Source: Psychroserpens sp041224425
Lineage (GTDB): Bacteria > Bacteroidota > Bacteroidia > Flavobacteriales > Flavobacteriaceae
Reading direction: 5' to 3'
DNA: 64,000 nt
Assembly: GCF_041224425.1 (NCBI RefSeq)
Contig: NZ_JBGFGL010000075.1
Coordinates: 279,742-343,741 of the forward strand
Position 1 is the first letter of the stretch; each line of letters begins with the position of its first letter. The position numbers and the translations under genes were made by a program. A model generated the notes under the pieces. The model was not told where the DNA came from. It made no database searches and saw only the letters and a list, made by a program, of their open reading frames with translations. Positions 53,901-62,331 of this stretch are shown in pieces.

Positions 53901-56276
53901 TTAATCATATTCTAAAAATAGAGTCTCATTTTCATTCTGAATTAAATTATTAATAATATTGAGATTATCTTGAGATAATTCATTAGGTATATTATCACCA
54001 TTAAAGCTTGTAGTTACATCTAAAGCATAATTAAACTCATATGATAAATTTCCAGTGTTACATTCTGGGTTGCCTGTGCCTGATGGAATCCGTTTAGAAG
54101 CATTTGCAACAAGTAATGTGTTATCTGAAATTGAAACACCATCACTAACGTACAAGCTACCTAACGAAAAAATATTAATTAAATTTACACTTGGGAAATT
54201 TGGATCTGGACCGAGATCTTCTTGCCAACCAATAGTAACCCTTTTGTAAAGACTTGAAGTCATATTGTAGTAAAGTGACTCTGGATAAATAGTTGTTTTT
54301 CTGTAGATATTTGGGAAATCTGCAAAGATTGATTTGTAATAAGCTACAAATATCAAATTGTCACCATCTTGTTCTACTTTGATAAATATATCACCAGTCT
54401 GACCAATTTGATTTCCACAATTTAGAACGTTACCTTGAATTGGATTTTGTACTGAATAACTTCCCACATACCAACCAATAACAGAATTTGAATTTATTCC
54501 ATTACCGTTAATTAATATCGTATCACCTTCAGGATTTATTATGCTAATTACGTTTAATTCACCTGAATACTCTTGTTCTTCAGTTGGTTCGAATGTAATA
54601 ATAACATCTTGACTGCTATTACCTACAATATTTCCTGAAATCCAGTCAGCTGTAAATCCTTCAGGTAAACTTATGGAAGTAACTTCGACTGAATTTGATG
54701 TAGGATTCGTTATCGTTAAAATTCTTTGTGCAGTTTGTCCAACCTCTACATCTCCAAAATTTAGATCACCACTCAATTGTAAGTTCTGGTTTGTGGCAGT
54801 TACATCAAAAATTACAAAGCTTTCTATAAATGTGCCGTCAGCTTTTTTTACTTTTGCCTCGACCTGTTGAACTTCTTGGTTTCCCAACGTCCAAAAAACT
54901 TGTGCAATTCCATTTTCATCTGTTATAACGGTCTCCTCATCTAAACTTCCTCCTCCTTGTATTACTGAAAAATAGACTGGAACGAAAGGTAGAGGATTAT
55001 CCAATAAATCTGTTACTTTGACAATTAAAGGCTCGTCCAAAAGTTGTCCTTGTGTTCCTGTTTGATTGTTACCAGATTCAATTGCCAGTGAATTAGGCGC
55101 ATTCCATATTGGCTCTTCAAAACTATCAGTAGATGAGAAGTCAGCAAGTGTATTTCCAAAAATTGTAATATCAACACCAGTAGTCAAGTCCAATCCTGTT
55201 TTTAATTCTGCATCCCAATCCAAAGATGGCGTAGCTAGATTGAATGTAAAATCTTCAGTAAGTTGTGGCTGGCAATATGGGCCAATAACTCCATAAAATT
55301 TTAAACTGGCTCTAGGAGTAATAGTTAGGTTTTGTACAATGTTCACTTGTCCATTAAAATCCATTGAGTTAATTTCCAAATTAGGATTTAAAACAAAGTT
55401 TCCATTCCAATTATCATTTTCATACTTAACTCCAGTTGTTACTCCAAAAGTACTTGTCCAACTTGATATATTGGAAACACTTGCATCAACCGATGCACTC
55501 AGTTCAGCAACTAATTGAGTATTAACAACAACCACTACTGGAACGCCAGCCACAGGAAAAGTTAAGTACTTGTCATAGTCAACCAAAGTCTGTGAAAATT
55601 CAGATAAAGTTAGATTTTCTGCAACAGTTAAATCCAAATCGCAATTTATTATAAGGTTTGCGTTATTTGCCTTAAACTCTAAAAAGTCCAATCCACCAAG
55701 TAATGAATAATCAGCGTCAAAAGTGAAATTAGGGTCAAATGTTGCATTTCCGTTTGTTATTGTTAGAGAAGCGTTACCGTCATCGTAAAGCACTGTATTT
55801 GAAAAATCATATCCCAATCCATTTTCATTTAAACTTACTCCTTCTCGTAAATAATTGATTTGAGTTTTTTGATTTGTAGGGTTAGCCATTCTTGAGCTTT
55901 CTGAAATATCAGTACTGAACTGAATGGAAACATTGTTGAAAACATCATCTATTGTTGCTTGTGAAGTTTGCAGAGACACATTATTTCCATTTGAGGTTAT
56001 TGAAACTACTTTTCTCAAAAAACCTTCTGCCTCATCTCCAACAATGATGTCATTTGTATTTATTTCTGGTACGTTACTTAAAAACTCAATATTATAAACA
56101 CCATTGTTCAGATCTGTTTCGGAACTCGTAAGATTAGAATTTTCGTCCAATATAATCACAACATTTTCCGCAACCTCAGGATCTAATTGATTGTTGGGAT
56201 TTTCATTAGTATTAGAATCATCATTTGAACATCCAAAAAAAATCAAAAGTGAAAAGAGAGCGGTTAGCTTTTTCAT
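53901..56276 (-). CDS. large Ig-like/ASH-domain lipoprotein
   Basis: 791 aa. Lipobox FFGCSN (Cys16). A beta-rich N-terminal half (residues 30-400) is followed by a Big_1/invasin-type Ig domain (LAIESGNNQTGTQGQLLDEP, VPVYFSVIQGGGSL), then an ASH/HYDIN-like domain (GDLNFGDVEVGQTAQRIL, ITFEPTEEQEYSG), then about 190 residues of unknown type. At 2.4 kb it is an unusually large single-gene cassette. Surface-exposed; likely adhesion or structural. Tag GTTGTGTGC / GCACACAAC (9 of 9). Confidence 0.87.
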   Translation of the reverse strand: MKKLTALFSLLIFFGCSNDDSNTNENPNNQLDPEVAENVVIILDENSNLTSSETDLNNGVYNIEFLSNVPEINTNDIIVGDEAEGFLRKVVSITSNGNNVSLQTSQATIDDVFNNVSIQFSTDISESSRMANPTNQKTQINYLREGVSLNENGLGYDFSNTVLYDDGNASLTITNGNATFDPNFTFDADYSLLGGLDFLEFKANNANLIINCDLDLTVAENLTLSEFSQTLVDYDKYLTFPVAGVPVVVVVNTQLVAELSASVDASVSNISSWTSTFGVTTGVKYENDNWNGNFVLNPNLEINSMDFNGQVNIVQNLTITPRASLKFYGVIGPYCQPQLTEDFTFNLATPSLDWDAELKTGLDLTTGVDITIFGNTLADFSSTDSFEEPIWNAPNSLAIESGNNQTGTQGQLLDEPLIVKVTDLLDNPLPFVPVYFSVIQGGGSLDEETVITDENGIAQVFWTLGNQEVQQVEAKVKKADGTFIESFVIFDVTATNQNLQLSGDLNFGDVEVGQTAQRILTITNPTSNSVEVTSISLPEGFTADWISGNIVGNSSQDVIITFEPTEEQEYSGELNVISIINPEGDTILINGNGINSNSVIGWYVGSYSVQNPIQGNVLNCGNQIGQTGDIFIKVEQDGDNLIFVAYYKSIFADFPNIYRKTTIYPESLYYNMTSSLYKRVTIGWQEDLGPDPNFPSVNLINIFSLGSLYVSDGVSISDNTLLVANASKRIPSGTGNPECNTGNLSYEFNYALDVTTSFNGDNIPNELSQDNLNIINNLIQNENETLFLEYD

Positions 56277-56371
56277 AAGGAAATAATTTATTGATTAATA
56301 GCTTGTTAAAAGTAGGAAAAATATTAACAAATGTAAATACCCTTTACTGGGTATGCAGTTTCTCAAATTGC

Positions 56372-56503
56372 ACACAACGGTCTCGTATAAGAATAGTAGC
56401 GGATTTTTACGCACTTACTTTTCGGTTAAACACAGACCTTTTTTATATTAACTTACTTTCATTTTAGCGATTAAACCGCTATTATTTTTATACAATGTTG
56501 TGC
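56372..56503 (-). repeat. attC-like site (subtype D)
   Basis: Left end ACACAACGGTCTCGTATAAG, right end TATACAATGTTGTGC. Different centre: AGTAGCGGATTTTTACGCAC ... TAAACCGCTATT, whose AGCGG/CCGCT arms pair. 132 bp, same length as 59435. Confidence 0.85.
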
Positions 56504-56510
56504 CCAGTTT

Positions 56511-57263
56511 TTATTTCCGTTCAATTGTAACCCAAGATTTGTCAAATCCGATTGCTTCAAGGATTTTTTCCTTGTCAAGCGTTTCGGGTTGCTTGATTTT
56601 CAAAATCAAAGTTTCTTCGGGTACTTTTTCAATAATCGTAAACTGTGAGCCGTGAGGTTGCCAAACAAATTGTTTATCCCGAGTTCCCTTTACAAAACCC
56701 TCTAAATTCCCTCTTTTATTCCATTCAAAGTCGAAAAGTTCTGCGTCGTAACGGATTGTATCAAATTCAAATACTGCTACTTGCGAAAGGTCATTTGATT
56801 TTACTAAAACAACTGTTCGCAAGTGTTTATATTTTTCTCTTATCGCGGAAACTCTCTCATTCCAAATTTCTAATACTTGTTCTCCAATCTCATTTGGGTC
56901 AGCAGAAGTGTCAATTGTTCCGCCATACGAATAAACAGGTGAGTTTCGACCAGAAATCAGTCGTACTTGCTTTAAATTTTTGAAGTTTTTTATTCCTGAT
57001 TTTACCGTTTTTGCGCCCCAAGCTGTATTTCCCATCACGACATCATCTAAACCTACATTTGAAGGTTTCCAATCGGCACCAATACATAAAGCAAAAATTT
57101 GTTCCCACTCATTTCCTTGCAAATCTGCTCGTCCTTTACTTGCAAGAAGGTAGACTATTTCTTGTCCAAGGATGTATGGAAAATCAGAATTGAATTTATT
57201 TAGTGGATAAGCTGAAACAGATTTGCTTACCGTTCTTAATCTCGGTGATTTTTTCTTTGCCAT
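56511..57263 (-). CDS. type II restriction endonuclease (specificity unknown)
   Basis: 250 aa. No signal or membrane segment. GLDDVVMGNTAWGAKTVKSG (residues 71-90) has the Asp and Lys spacing of a PD-(D/E)xK nuclease site, and SGRNSPVYSYGG, EIGEQVLEIWNERVSAI follow. Identification rests mainly on its position: its ATG overlaps the stop of the adjacent cytosine methyltransferase by one base (TAATG). Placing the nuclease second lets the methylase be made first. Cassette tag GTTGTGCCC / GGGCACAAC (9 of 9). Confidence 0.8.
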   Translation of the reverse strand: MAKKKSPRLRTVSKSVSAYPLNKFNSDFPYILGQEIVYLLASKGRADLQGNEWEQIFALCIGADWKPSNVGLDDVVMGNTAWGAKTVKSGIKNFKNLKQVRLISGRNSPVYSYGGTIDTSADPNEIGEQVLEIWNERVSAIREKYKHLRTVVLVKSNDLSQVAVFEFDTIRYDAELFDFEWNKRGNLEGFVKGTRDKQFVWQPHGSQFTIIEKVPEETLILKIKQPETLDKEKILEAIGFDKSWVTIERK

Positions 57264-58243
57264 TAACTTGCATTATATTTTAAATCATATTCTCTTAAAA
57301 CCAATGTTTGGTCAACAGTTGAGGCAATATATGGCAGTAGTTTTTGAGAAACGGCCTTAATCATATTCACAGGAACAGCATTTCCAGCTTGTTTTTTTGC
57401 TTGAGCATCACTAACAACAATCTTATACCAATCTGGAAAGCCTTGTAATCTGAACATTTCACGAGGTGTCAATCTTCTTTCTCCGTTTACTAAAAGATAG
57501 TTATGTGAAGCACCAGAACGTAAAGCGCACGAATAAGGATATGAACAAATATTTCCAGATTTGTTCTCGTGCCAAATCGACGGATAATAGGATGAAGCGT
57601 GTTTTTCTTTGCGCTTATTTCTTATGTATTCGGAAGCATAATATTTTTCATCGACTTTGTTTTCCAAAATTTCGGTCAATGATTTATAAGGCTTTTCAGG
57701 ATTTGGAAAAGTAAATAAAATCGGTTCTTTGTGTCCAACAATGACAACTCGCTCACGCTTTTGAGGAAGTCCAAAATCAAGAGCGTTTAAAACACTATAC
57801 TGAACGTGATAGCCTAATTCTTGAAGTGATTTTACGATAACCTTTAGGGTTTTTCCTTTATCGTGTCCAACAAGCTGTTTTACATTTTCTAAAATGAATG
57901 CTTTAGGTTCTTTTTCTTTGAGTATTCGGGCAATGTCAAAAAACAATGTTCCTCTTGTATCATTTAGTCCTTTCATCTGTCCGATTATGCTAAATGGTTG
58001 GCAAGGGAAACCAGCAAAAAGTATATCGTGGTCAGGAATATCTTTTTCGTCAATTTTGGTAATATCTCCAGCTGGTTTTTCTCCAAAGTTGGCTTCGTAG
58101 CTTTCCTGTGCATATTTGTCTATGTCAGAAGAAAATACGCATTCAGCTTGAATTTCGTTTTCCTCACAAGCTTCTTCAAATGCTACTCGAAAACCTCCAA
58201 TTCCACAAAAGAGGTCGATAAATTTTAGTCTTTCTTTATACAT
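57263..58243 (-). CDS. C5-cytosine DNA methyltransferase
   Basis: 326 aa with all landmark motifs: FIDLFCGIGGFR (I, residues 8-19), FPCQPFS (IV, catalytic Cys81), FILENVKQL (VI), PQKRERVVIVG (VIII), RRLTPREMFRLQGFP (IX) and KQAGNAVPVNMI (X). The target-recognition region between VIII and IX is about 90 residues, so a short palindromic target is expected but cannot be read from sequence. Modifies cytosine C5 in its target and protects the host from the partner nuclease at 56511-57263. Confidence 0.96.
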   Translation of the reverse strand: MYKERLKFIDLFCGIGGFRVAFEEACEENEIQAECVFSSDIDKYAQESYEANFGEKPAGDITKIDEKDIPDHDILFAGFPCQPFSIIGQMKGLNDTRGTLFFDIARILKEKEPKAFILENVKQLVGHDKGKTLKVIVKSLQELGYHVQYSVLNALDFGLPQKRERVVIVGHKEPILFTFPNPEKPYKSLTEILENKVDEKYYASEYIRNKRKEKHASSYYPSIWHENKSGNICSYPYSCALRSGASHNYLLVNGERRLTPREMFRLQGFPDWYKIVVSDAQAKKQAGNAVPVNMIKAVSQKLLPYIASTVDQTLVLREYDLKYNAS

Positions 58244-58323
58244 ATGGTAAAGTTAAAAATATGTTCCGAACATTCGGTTTGGAACTGAATTTTTAATCAA
58301 CAACGAAATGTTAATCAAATTGG

Positions 58324-58460
58324 GCACAACGTGTTCGTGTATGGCTAGTTGTGTGATTCGTTTAGTAAGATAGCAAAAAAACGGAATAGGGATTGAGTGG
58401 AATTCGCTAGAATTCCGCGAGAGTTCTTTAACAGACTATTAGCTATACACGTTGTTGTGG
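58324..58460 (-). repeat. attC-like site (subtype A)
   Basis: Ends GCACAACGTGTTCGTGTATGG and TATACACGTTGTTGTGG. Hairpin GGAATTCgctaGAATTCC; TATCTTAC reads toward the methyltransferase gene. 137 bp. Confidence 0.93.
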
Positions 58461-58485
58461 TGTCGTTTTTTCTATCTGTTGATCT

Positions 58486-58950
58486 TTAAATGATACTACC
58501 TATTGGAATAATTCCAATGATGAAATAAAAAATTAAATAAAACAGAAAGATAGTTCCAAAGGTTATTGCTGTTCTTTTATAAAATGGCTTTCTAGTTGTT
58601 TTTTTATAACCTATAGTTTGCCAAACTAAATTCATTAATGTTTGAAATCCAAACAAATGAAATAATGCTATTCTTACTTTGATGCATTGCTGTTTATATT
58701 CCTTTATTTCTTGCCATACTCCAACATCTCCCATTTTTTCTCCTTCAGCACTTTTTAAGTACTGACCATTAAGGTCATTTATCTGCTCATTTTGTACTAG
58801 TAGGATAATAAGGATGATTGTTATTATAATTGTCCAGATAACTACTGGAAATTGCCAATATCTGTTTTTAGATTTTGACAAAAACAAAAATAGATTTATG
58901 ATTATAACAATTCCGATTAATAACCTCAAATCAAAAATAATATCACTCAT
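58486..58950 (-). CDS. membrane protein of unknown function
   Basis: 154 aa with three or four helices (about 4-22, 33-52, 100-118, 130-150). KSAEGEKMGDVGVWQEIKEYKQQCIKVRIALFHLFGFQ lies between them. No family recognised. Shares a cassette with the gene at 58974 (23 bp gap). Confidence 0.72.
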   Translation of the reverse strand: MSDIIFDLRLLIGIVIIINLFLFLSKSKNRYWQFPVVIWTIIITIILIILLVQNEQINDLNGQYLKSAEGEKMGDVGVWQEIKEYKQQCIKVRIALFHLFGFQTLMNLVWQTIGYKKTTRKPFYKRTAITFGTIFLFYLIFYFIIGIIPIGSII

Positions 58951-58973
58951 TTTAATTGTCTTAAATCGCTCAG

Positions 58974-59399
58974 TTATTGGTCAAAATTATTCTTACTCTT
59001 ACTATATTTATATTTTCCAGTTCCAAGTTGCCCAAATTTTCCAATGTCTACAATCCAATAATCTCCACCACTTCTGAAGTTCCAATCTCCTTTTTCGATT
59101 TCAACATTTCTTTTTAGTACTGAATAAGTATTGTTTTTTTTTAGTTTCAATATACACGTTTTACAATTGGGATAATCAGTTAGATTATAAGTTCCAACAT
59201 ATCTTAATTCTGCTTGTCTATGATTGTTATACTGACTGTAACTAAAAAATATGAGTGGAATAGAGGAAACAAGTAGATAAATGAAATATTTAGTTTTGAT
59301 TTTTTTTCGTTTTACCAGAATCAAACCAATCATAATAATTATTGGAATGGTAAGAATAACGTATATTAAAACGACAAAAAGTTCTCCCAATGCTGACAT
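58974..59399 (-). CDS. membrane protein with small exposed domain, unknown function
   Basis: 141 aa. Two helices (about 8-28 and 37-54), then an extracytoplasmic part: GTYNLTDYPNCKTCILKLKKNNTYSVL with a CxxC and GDWNFRSGGDYWIVDIG. The shape resembles small lipocalin-like domains. First gene of a two-gene cassette, tag GTTGTGGTG / CACCACAAC (9 of 9), the same tag as the parDE cassette. Confidence 0.72.
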   Translation of the reverse strand: MSALGELFVVLIYVILTIPIIIMIGLILVKRKKIKTKYFIYLLVSSIPLIFFSYSQYNNHRQAELRYVGTYNLTDYPNCKTCILKLKKNNTYSVLKRNVEIEKGDWNFRSGGDYWIVDIGKFGQLGTGKYKYSKSKNNFDQ

Positions 59400-59434
59400 A
59401 GTTTATTTAATCTTCAGATATTTCTCAAAATGCA

Positions 59435-59566
59435 CCACAACGGTTTTGTATATGAAAAGTAGCGGATTTTACTCACTAACTTTTCGGTTTGGTACTGACA
59501 TTAAATTTATGAAAACCACTTTAGATTAAGCACTTAAACCGCTATTTTTTATATACGTTGTTGGCG
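59435..59566 (-). repeat. attC-like site (subtype D)
   Basis: Ends CCACAACGGTTTTGTATATG and TATATACGTTGTTGGCG. Arms AGTAGCGGATTTTACTCAC / TTAAACCGCTATTTTTTATA. 132 bp. Confidence 0.88.
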
Positions 59567-59577
59567 GTAGTATTTTT

Positions 59578-60156
59578 TTATCTTTCGTTGTGACCTTTTC
59601 CGTCAAAGATTTTCGGTTTAGCCTTTTCAATTCTTGAACTTCTTGTTTTAGATTGTTTGGCTTCTGAAAAATAGAGCAAATAACCTCTTTGTCGTCCTGG
59701 TGTCAGATTGTAAAATGCAGTTTTAAATTCCGAGTCGTTCTCAAATTCTTGTTCAAGTTCTTCAGGCATTTCATATTCCGAAGTCTTTTTCATTTTAACT
59801 TCCAAACCTGCTTTTTCTGCTTCTATTGCTTCAAAAATATAGGCTTTGATAATTGCTTTTGTGTCAATAATTTGCTCTTTGTTTGTAAATCGAATTTGTC
59901 GAGCAGATTGAACATTTTCAGTCTGTTGCACCAAAATATTATCGTTGTCATTTAGCAAAGCTCCTTTGTGAAAAAGTAAAGCACAATATTCCTTAAATCC
60001 GTGAATTAGCACAATGTTTTTGCCTTGAAAAGTGTAGCAAGGGTGCATCCATTTAAAATCTTCGTCAAGTCCACATTCCAAGCAAATTTCTCGTAGCAAA
60101 ATGGTTTCTTCTTTCCAATTCTTGATTTTGTCTATGTATCTGTCAACCTTTTCCAT
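59578..60156 (-). CDS. YdeI/DUF1801-type protein
   Basis: 192 aa. KIKNWKEETILLREICLECGLDEDFKWMHPCYTFQGKNIVLIHGFKEYCALLFHKGALL is the DUF1801 (YdhG/YdeI) fold and EFENDSEFKTAFYNLTPGRQRGYLLYFSEAKQSKTRSSRIEK is the bacteriocin-protection (OmdA) tail. Function unclear; homologues are linked to stress or peptide resistance. Last gene of a four-gene operon (2 bp after the DoxX-like gene). Confidence 0.88.
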   Translation of the reverse strand: MEKVDRYIDKIKNWKEETILLREICLECGLDEDFKWMHPCYTFQGKNIVLIHGFKEYCALLFHKGALLNDNDNILVQQTENVQSARQIRFTNKEQIIDTKAIIKAYIFEAIEAEKAGLEVKMKKTSEYEMPEELEQEFENDSEFKTAFYNLTPGRQRGYLLYFSEAKQSKTRSSRIEKAKPKIFDGKGHNER

Positions 60157-60158
60157 AT

Positions 60159-60548
60159 TTAGTTTTGTTTTTGTAATTCAATGATTTTTCGGTCGTTCGG
60201 TCTGAAATACCAAGACACAATTGATACTAAAAGCAAAATAATTGAAGGCATTGCTTCTGTTATTGGTTGTCCAACTACTAAATGCGATATGGTTGCTCCG
60301 GACATTGCAAAGAAAAACCCTGCATAAGTCCATTCTTTTAGCAAAGCTTTTTTAGGAATTAAAATGGCGATTACGCCCAAAATTTTCCAAGTCCCGAGAA
60401 TTGACAGCAAGTAGAGTGGGTAGCCAAGTTGGGTAACTATTTCGTTGTATACACCAATTTGAAGCATTTGCTGTATTCCGCCAGCCAACATTCCGAATGA
60501 TAGGAAGATTGTTGAAACCCAATAGGTTATTTTTTTCGTTTTTGTCAT
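60159..60548 (-). CDS. DoxX-like membrane protein
   Basis: 129 aa with four helices (about 9-26, 43-62, 72-90, 97-115). MLAGGIQQMLQIGVYNEIVTQLGYPLYLLSILGTWKILGVIAIL fits the DoxX-like (DUF4870/DoxX_2) pattern. Third gene of the operon, 2 and 7 bp from its neighbours. Confidence 0.88.
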   Translation of the reverse strand: MTKTKKITYWVSTIFLSFGMLAGGIQQMLQIGVYNEIVTQLGYPLYLLSILGTWKILGVIAILIPKKALLKEWTYAGFFFAMSGATISHLVVGQPITEAMPSIILLLVSIVSWYFRPNDRKIIELQKQN

Positions 60549-60555
60549 TTTGCAA

Positions 60556-61020
60556 TTATTTTGATTTTGTCAATATTTCTTCCAATCGGTTATGTGCCCA
60601 ATTGATACCTTGCTTGAATGGAAGTTTTAGGTTTTGGTCTCTGTGGTTCACGGATTGATAGATTACATTCTGTTTTAATCTGCTTGTGTTTTCGGACAAT
60701 TTCTCGAATTCGTAAATTTCGAGTTGAACGCCAAAAGGCATATTTTCCATTTCAAAAGTCCTTATGATTTTTTGGTTTGTTGTGAAGTCGTGTATTGTAC
60801 CATTAAATCCAATTTGGTTGCCTTTTGGGTCGGAAGTTGAGAATTGGAAACTACCGTGTTTCTGAAAGTCGAACTTTAGCACTTTCGTTCCCATCCATTG
60901 TTCAATTATTTCTGATTCTGTGTAGGCTTTGAACAATAGTTCTACAGGCAAGTCAAACGTTCGTGTTATGAGTATTTCCTGTTTACCATCTTCGGCTATC
61001 ACGTTTGTTTTTAGTTCCAT
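60556..61020 (-). CDS. SRPBCC / AHSA1-type protein
   Basis: 154 aa. ITRTFDLPVELLFKAYTESEIIEQWMG at the start and KLPFKQGINWAHNRLEEIL as the final helix define the Activator-of-Hsp90-ATPase-like (AHSA1) START family. Ligand unknown. In many bacteria this gene follows an ArsR-type regulator and precedes DoxX and DUF1801 genes, exactly as here. Confidence 0.92.
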   Translation of the reverse strand: MELKTNVIAEDGKQEILITRTFDLPVELLFKAYTESEIIEQWMGTKVLKFDFQKHGSFQFSTSDPKGNQIGFNGTIHDFTTNQKIIRTFEMENMPFGVQLEIYEFEKLSENTSRLKQNVIYQSVNHRDQNLKLPFKQGINWAHNRLEEILTKSK

Positions 61021-61022
61021 AT

Positions 61023-61346
61023 CTATTTTTTTGATTGATAGTTTTTCATCACCGATTCCAATTTGTTAAATCGGTCGTCCCATAGTTTTCTGAAAGGCTC
61101 GATAAATTCCGCTATTTCTTTCATTCCGTTTGGGTTTAAGTGATAGTAGATTTCTCGCCCTTTTTGTTCCTGCTCTAAAATTTCACATTCGGTGAGTATT
61201 TGAATGTGCTTTGAAATCGTTTGCCTTGAATAATCAAAATTTTCGGCAATCGCAGTTGGTGTCAAAGCTTGTAGTGCAACCAAAGAAATGATTGTCCTTC
61301 GAGTTGGGTCAGCAATGGCTTGGAAAACATCTCGTCTTAATTTCAT
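61023..61346 (-). CDS. ArsR-family transcriptional regulator without metal site
   Basis: 107 aa from the ATG at 61346 (MKLRRDVFQAIADPTRRTII, the family's standard start); a longer form from 61379 is possible. Winged helix LTPTAIAENFDYSRQTISKHIQILTECEILEQEQKGREIYYHL. The Cys-x-Cys metal pair of arsR is absent, so it senses something else. First gene of the four-gene cassette, 2 bp before the SRPBCC gene. Confidence 0.92.
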   Translation of the reverse strand: MKLRRDVFQAIADPTRRTIISLVALQALTPTAIAENFDYSRQTISKHIQILTECEILEQEQKGREIYYHLNPNGMKEIAEFIEPFRKLWDDRFNKLESVMKNYQSKK

Positions 61347-61452
61347 TACGCAGTTATTTGACTGCAAATATAAGTGCAACTATTTGACTGCGCAAATTTT
61401 TCTCTTTAAATTTTTGGAAATTAGTGGTCTGTTTTCGGTTCCGTTATATTAC

Positions 61453-61659
61453 CGCCAACGTGTTCGTGTAAGGTTTGTTGCGGAATTTCAGCCGAGCGCT
61501 TTTGCGATTGGATGAGCCAGCTTGACTGGCGAAAATTCCGTTGGAAAAAAAGCGAGAGGCTAGGCTAACGAATTGATTCCTGAAATAAATATAGTTAAAT
61601 AATGCGAGAATTTTTCCGCTGGAAAAATTCCGAGCAATTAACTTTACACGTTGTTAGGG
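61453..61659 (-). repeat. attC-like site (subtype B)
   Basis: Ends CGCCAACGTGTTCGTGTAAGG and TTACACGTTGTTAGGG. Hairpin CAGCCGAGCGC / GACTGGCGAAAATTCCG; tail AAATAAATATAGTTAAATAA. 207 bp. Confidence 0.93.
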
Positions 61660-62106
61660 CAAGTTTTTTGTTCTGTTAATATCATCATCAGTTCCAAGTA
61701 TTCCATCTTTCCCTTTTGAAATCAAGACAAAACCCATTCCGTTTTCAGTTTGTTCATAGAAAAACTCATTTTTCCAATAGTCTAGAGTTATATCTTTCCT
61801 TAGTGGATTATTTCTAATTATATCTGTGAGGTTTGCAGGATAAGATTCGAGATCGTTCTTTTCCTTTTCAAGAATCATTTGGATTTCTGCTATTTTTTCT
61901 AAAGTAACTTTATTTCCGTTAGGAAGTATGAAGTAGATAATAGGGATTGCTACTAAAAATAGTATTCCGAATAATTTCCATACAGGATGAATCATTAATT
62001 TCTTAGGAAGGTTATTCTGTTTTTCGAACTCACGTCTTTTCTTTTTCCGCTTAGAAAACTTGTAATCTTCATGCCACCAAAGTAGTTCTGAAATAATGTC
62101 TAACAT
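61654..62106 (-). CDS. membrane protein with pseudopilin GspG-like C-terminus
   Basis: 150 aa. A charged N-terminus, one helix (about 46-62), then a soluble end with LTDIIRNNPLRKDITLDYWKNEFFYEQ and ISKGKDGILGTDDDI. The last motif is the calcium-site-like signature of GspG pseudopilins, but the pilin leader and long N-terminal helix are missing. The TAA stop lies inside the CCCTAAC end of the attC-like site. Tag GTTAGGGCA / TGCCCTAAC (9 of 9). Confidence 0.78.
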   Translation of the reverse strand: MLDIISELLWWHEDYKFSKRKKKRREFEKQNNLPKKLMIHPVWKLFGILFLVAIPIIYFILPNGNKVTLEKIAEIQMILEKEKNDLESYPANLTDIIRNNPLRKDITLDYWKNEFFYEQTENGMGFVLISKGKDGILGTDDDINRTKNLP

Positions 62107-62123
62107 TCAATTTTTCTAATTTG

Positions 62124-62324
62124 CCCTAACTTGTTCGTGTATGGTTTGTGCGGATTGAGCCGAAGCTGTTTTAGCTTCGGATGAGCCACTCGTGGCGAAA
62201 AATCCGCTGGAGGAAAACAGCAAGGCTCTGGCCTGCGAGTTTTCCGGTTGTTTTAATGTTTATTAAAAGTAGGAATTTTTCTTTTAGTTAACCAACATAG
62301 CATTAACTATACACGTTGTTAGGT
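62124..62324 (-). repeat. attC-like site (subtype C)
   Basis: Ends CCCTAACTTGTTCGTGTATGG and TATACACGTTGTTAGGT. Hairpin GAAGCtgttttaGCTTC. 201 bp. Confidence 0.93.
62264..62295 (-). promoter_or_regulatory. promoter inside attC-like site
   Basis: Minus strand TTG (62295-62293), 21 nt spacer, TACTTTTA (62271-62264). Points into 61654-62106. Confidence 0.5.
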
Positions 62325-62331
62325 GTAGTTT

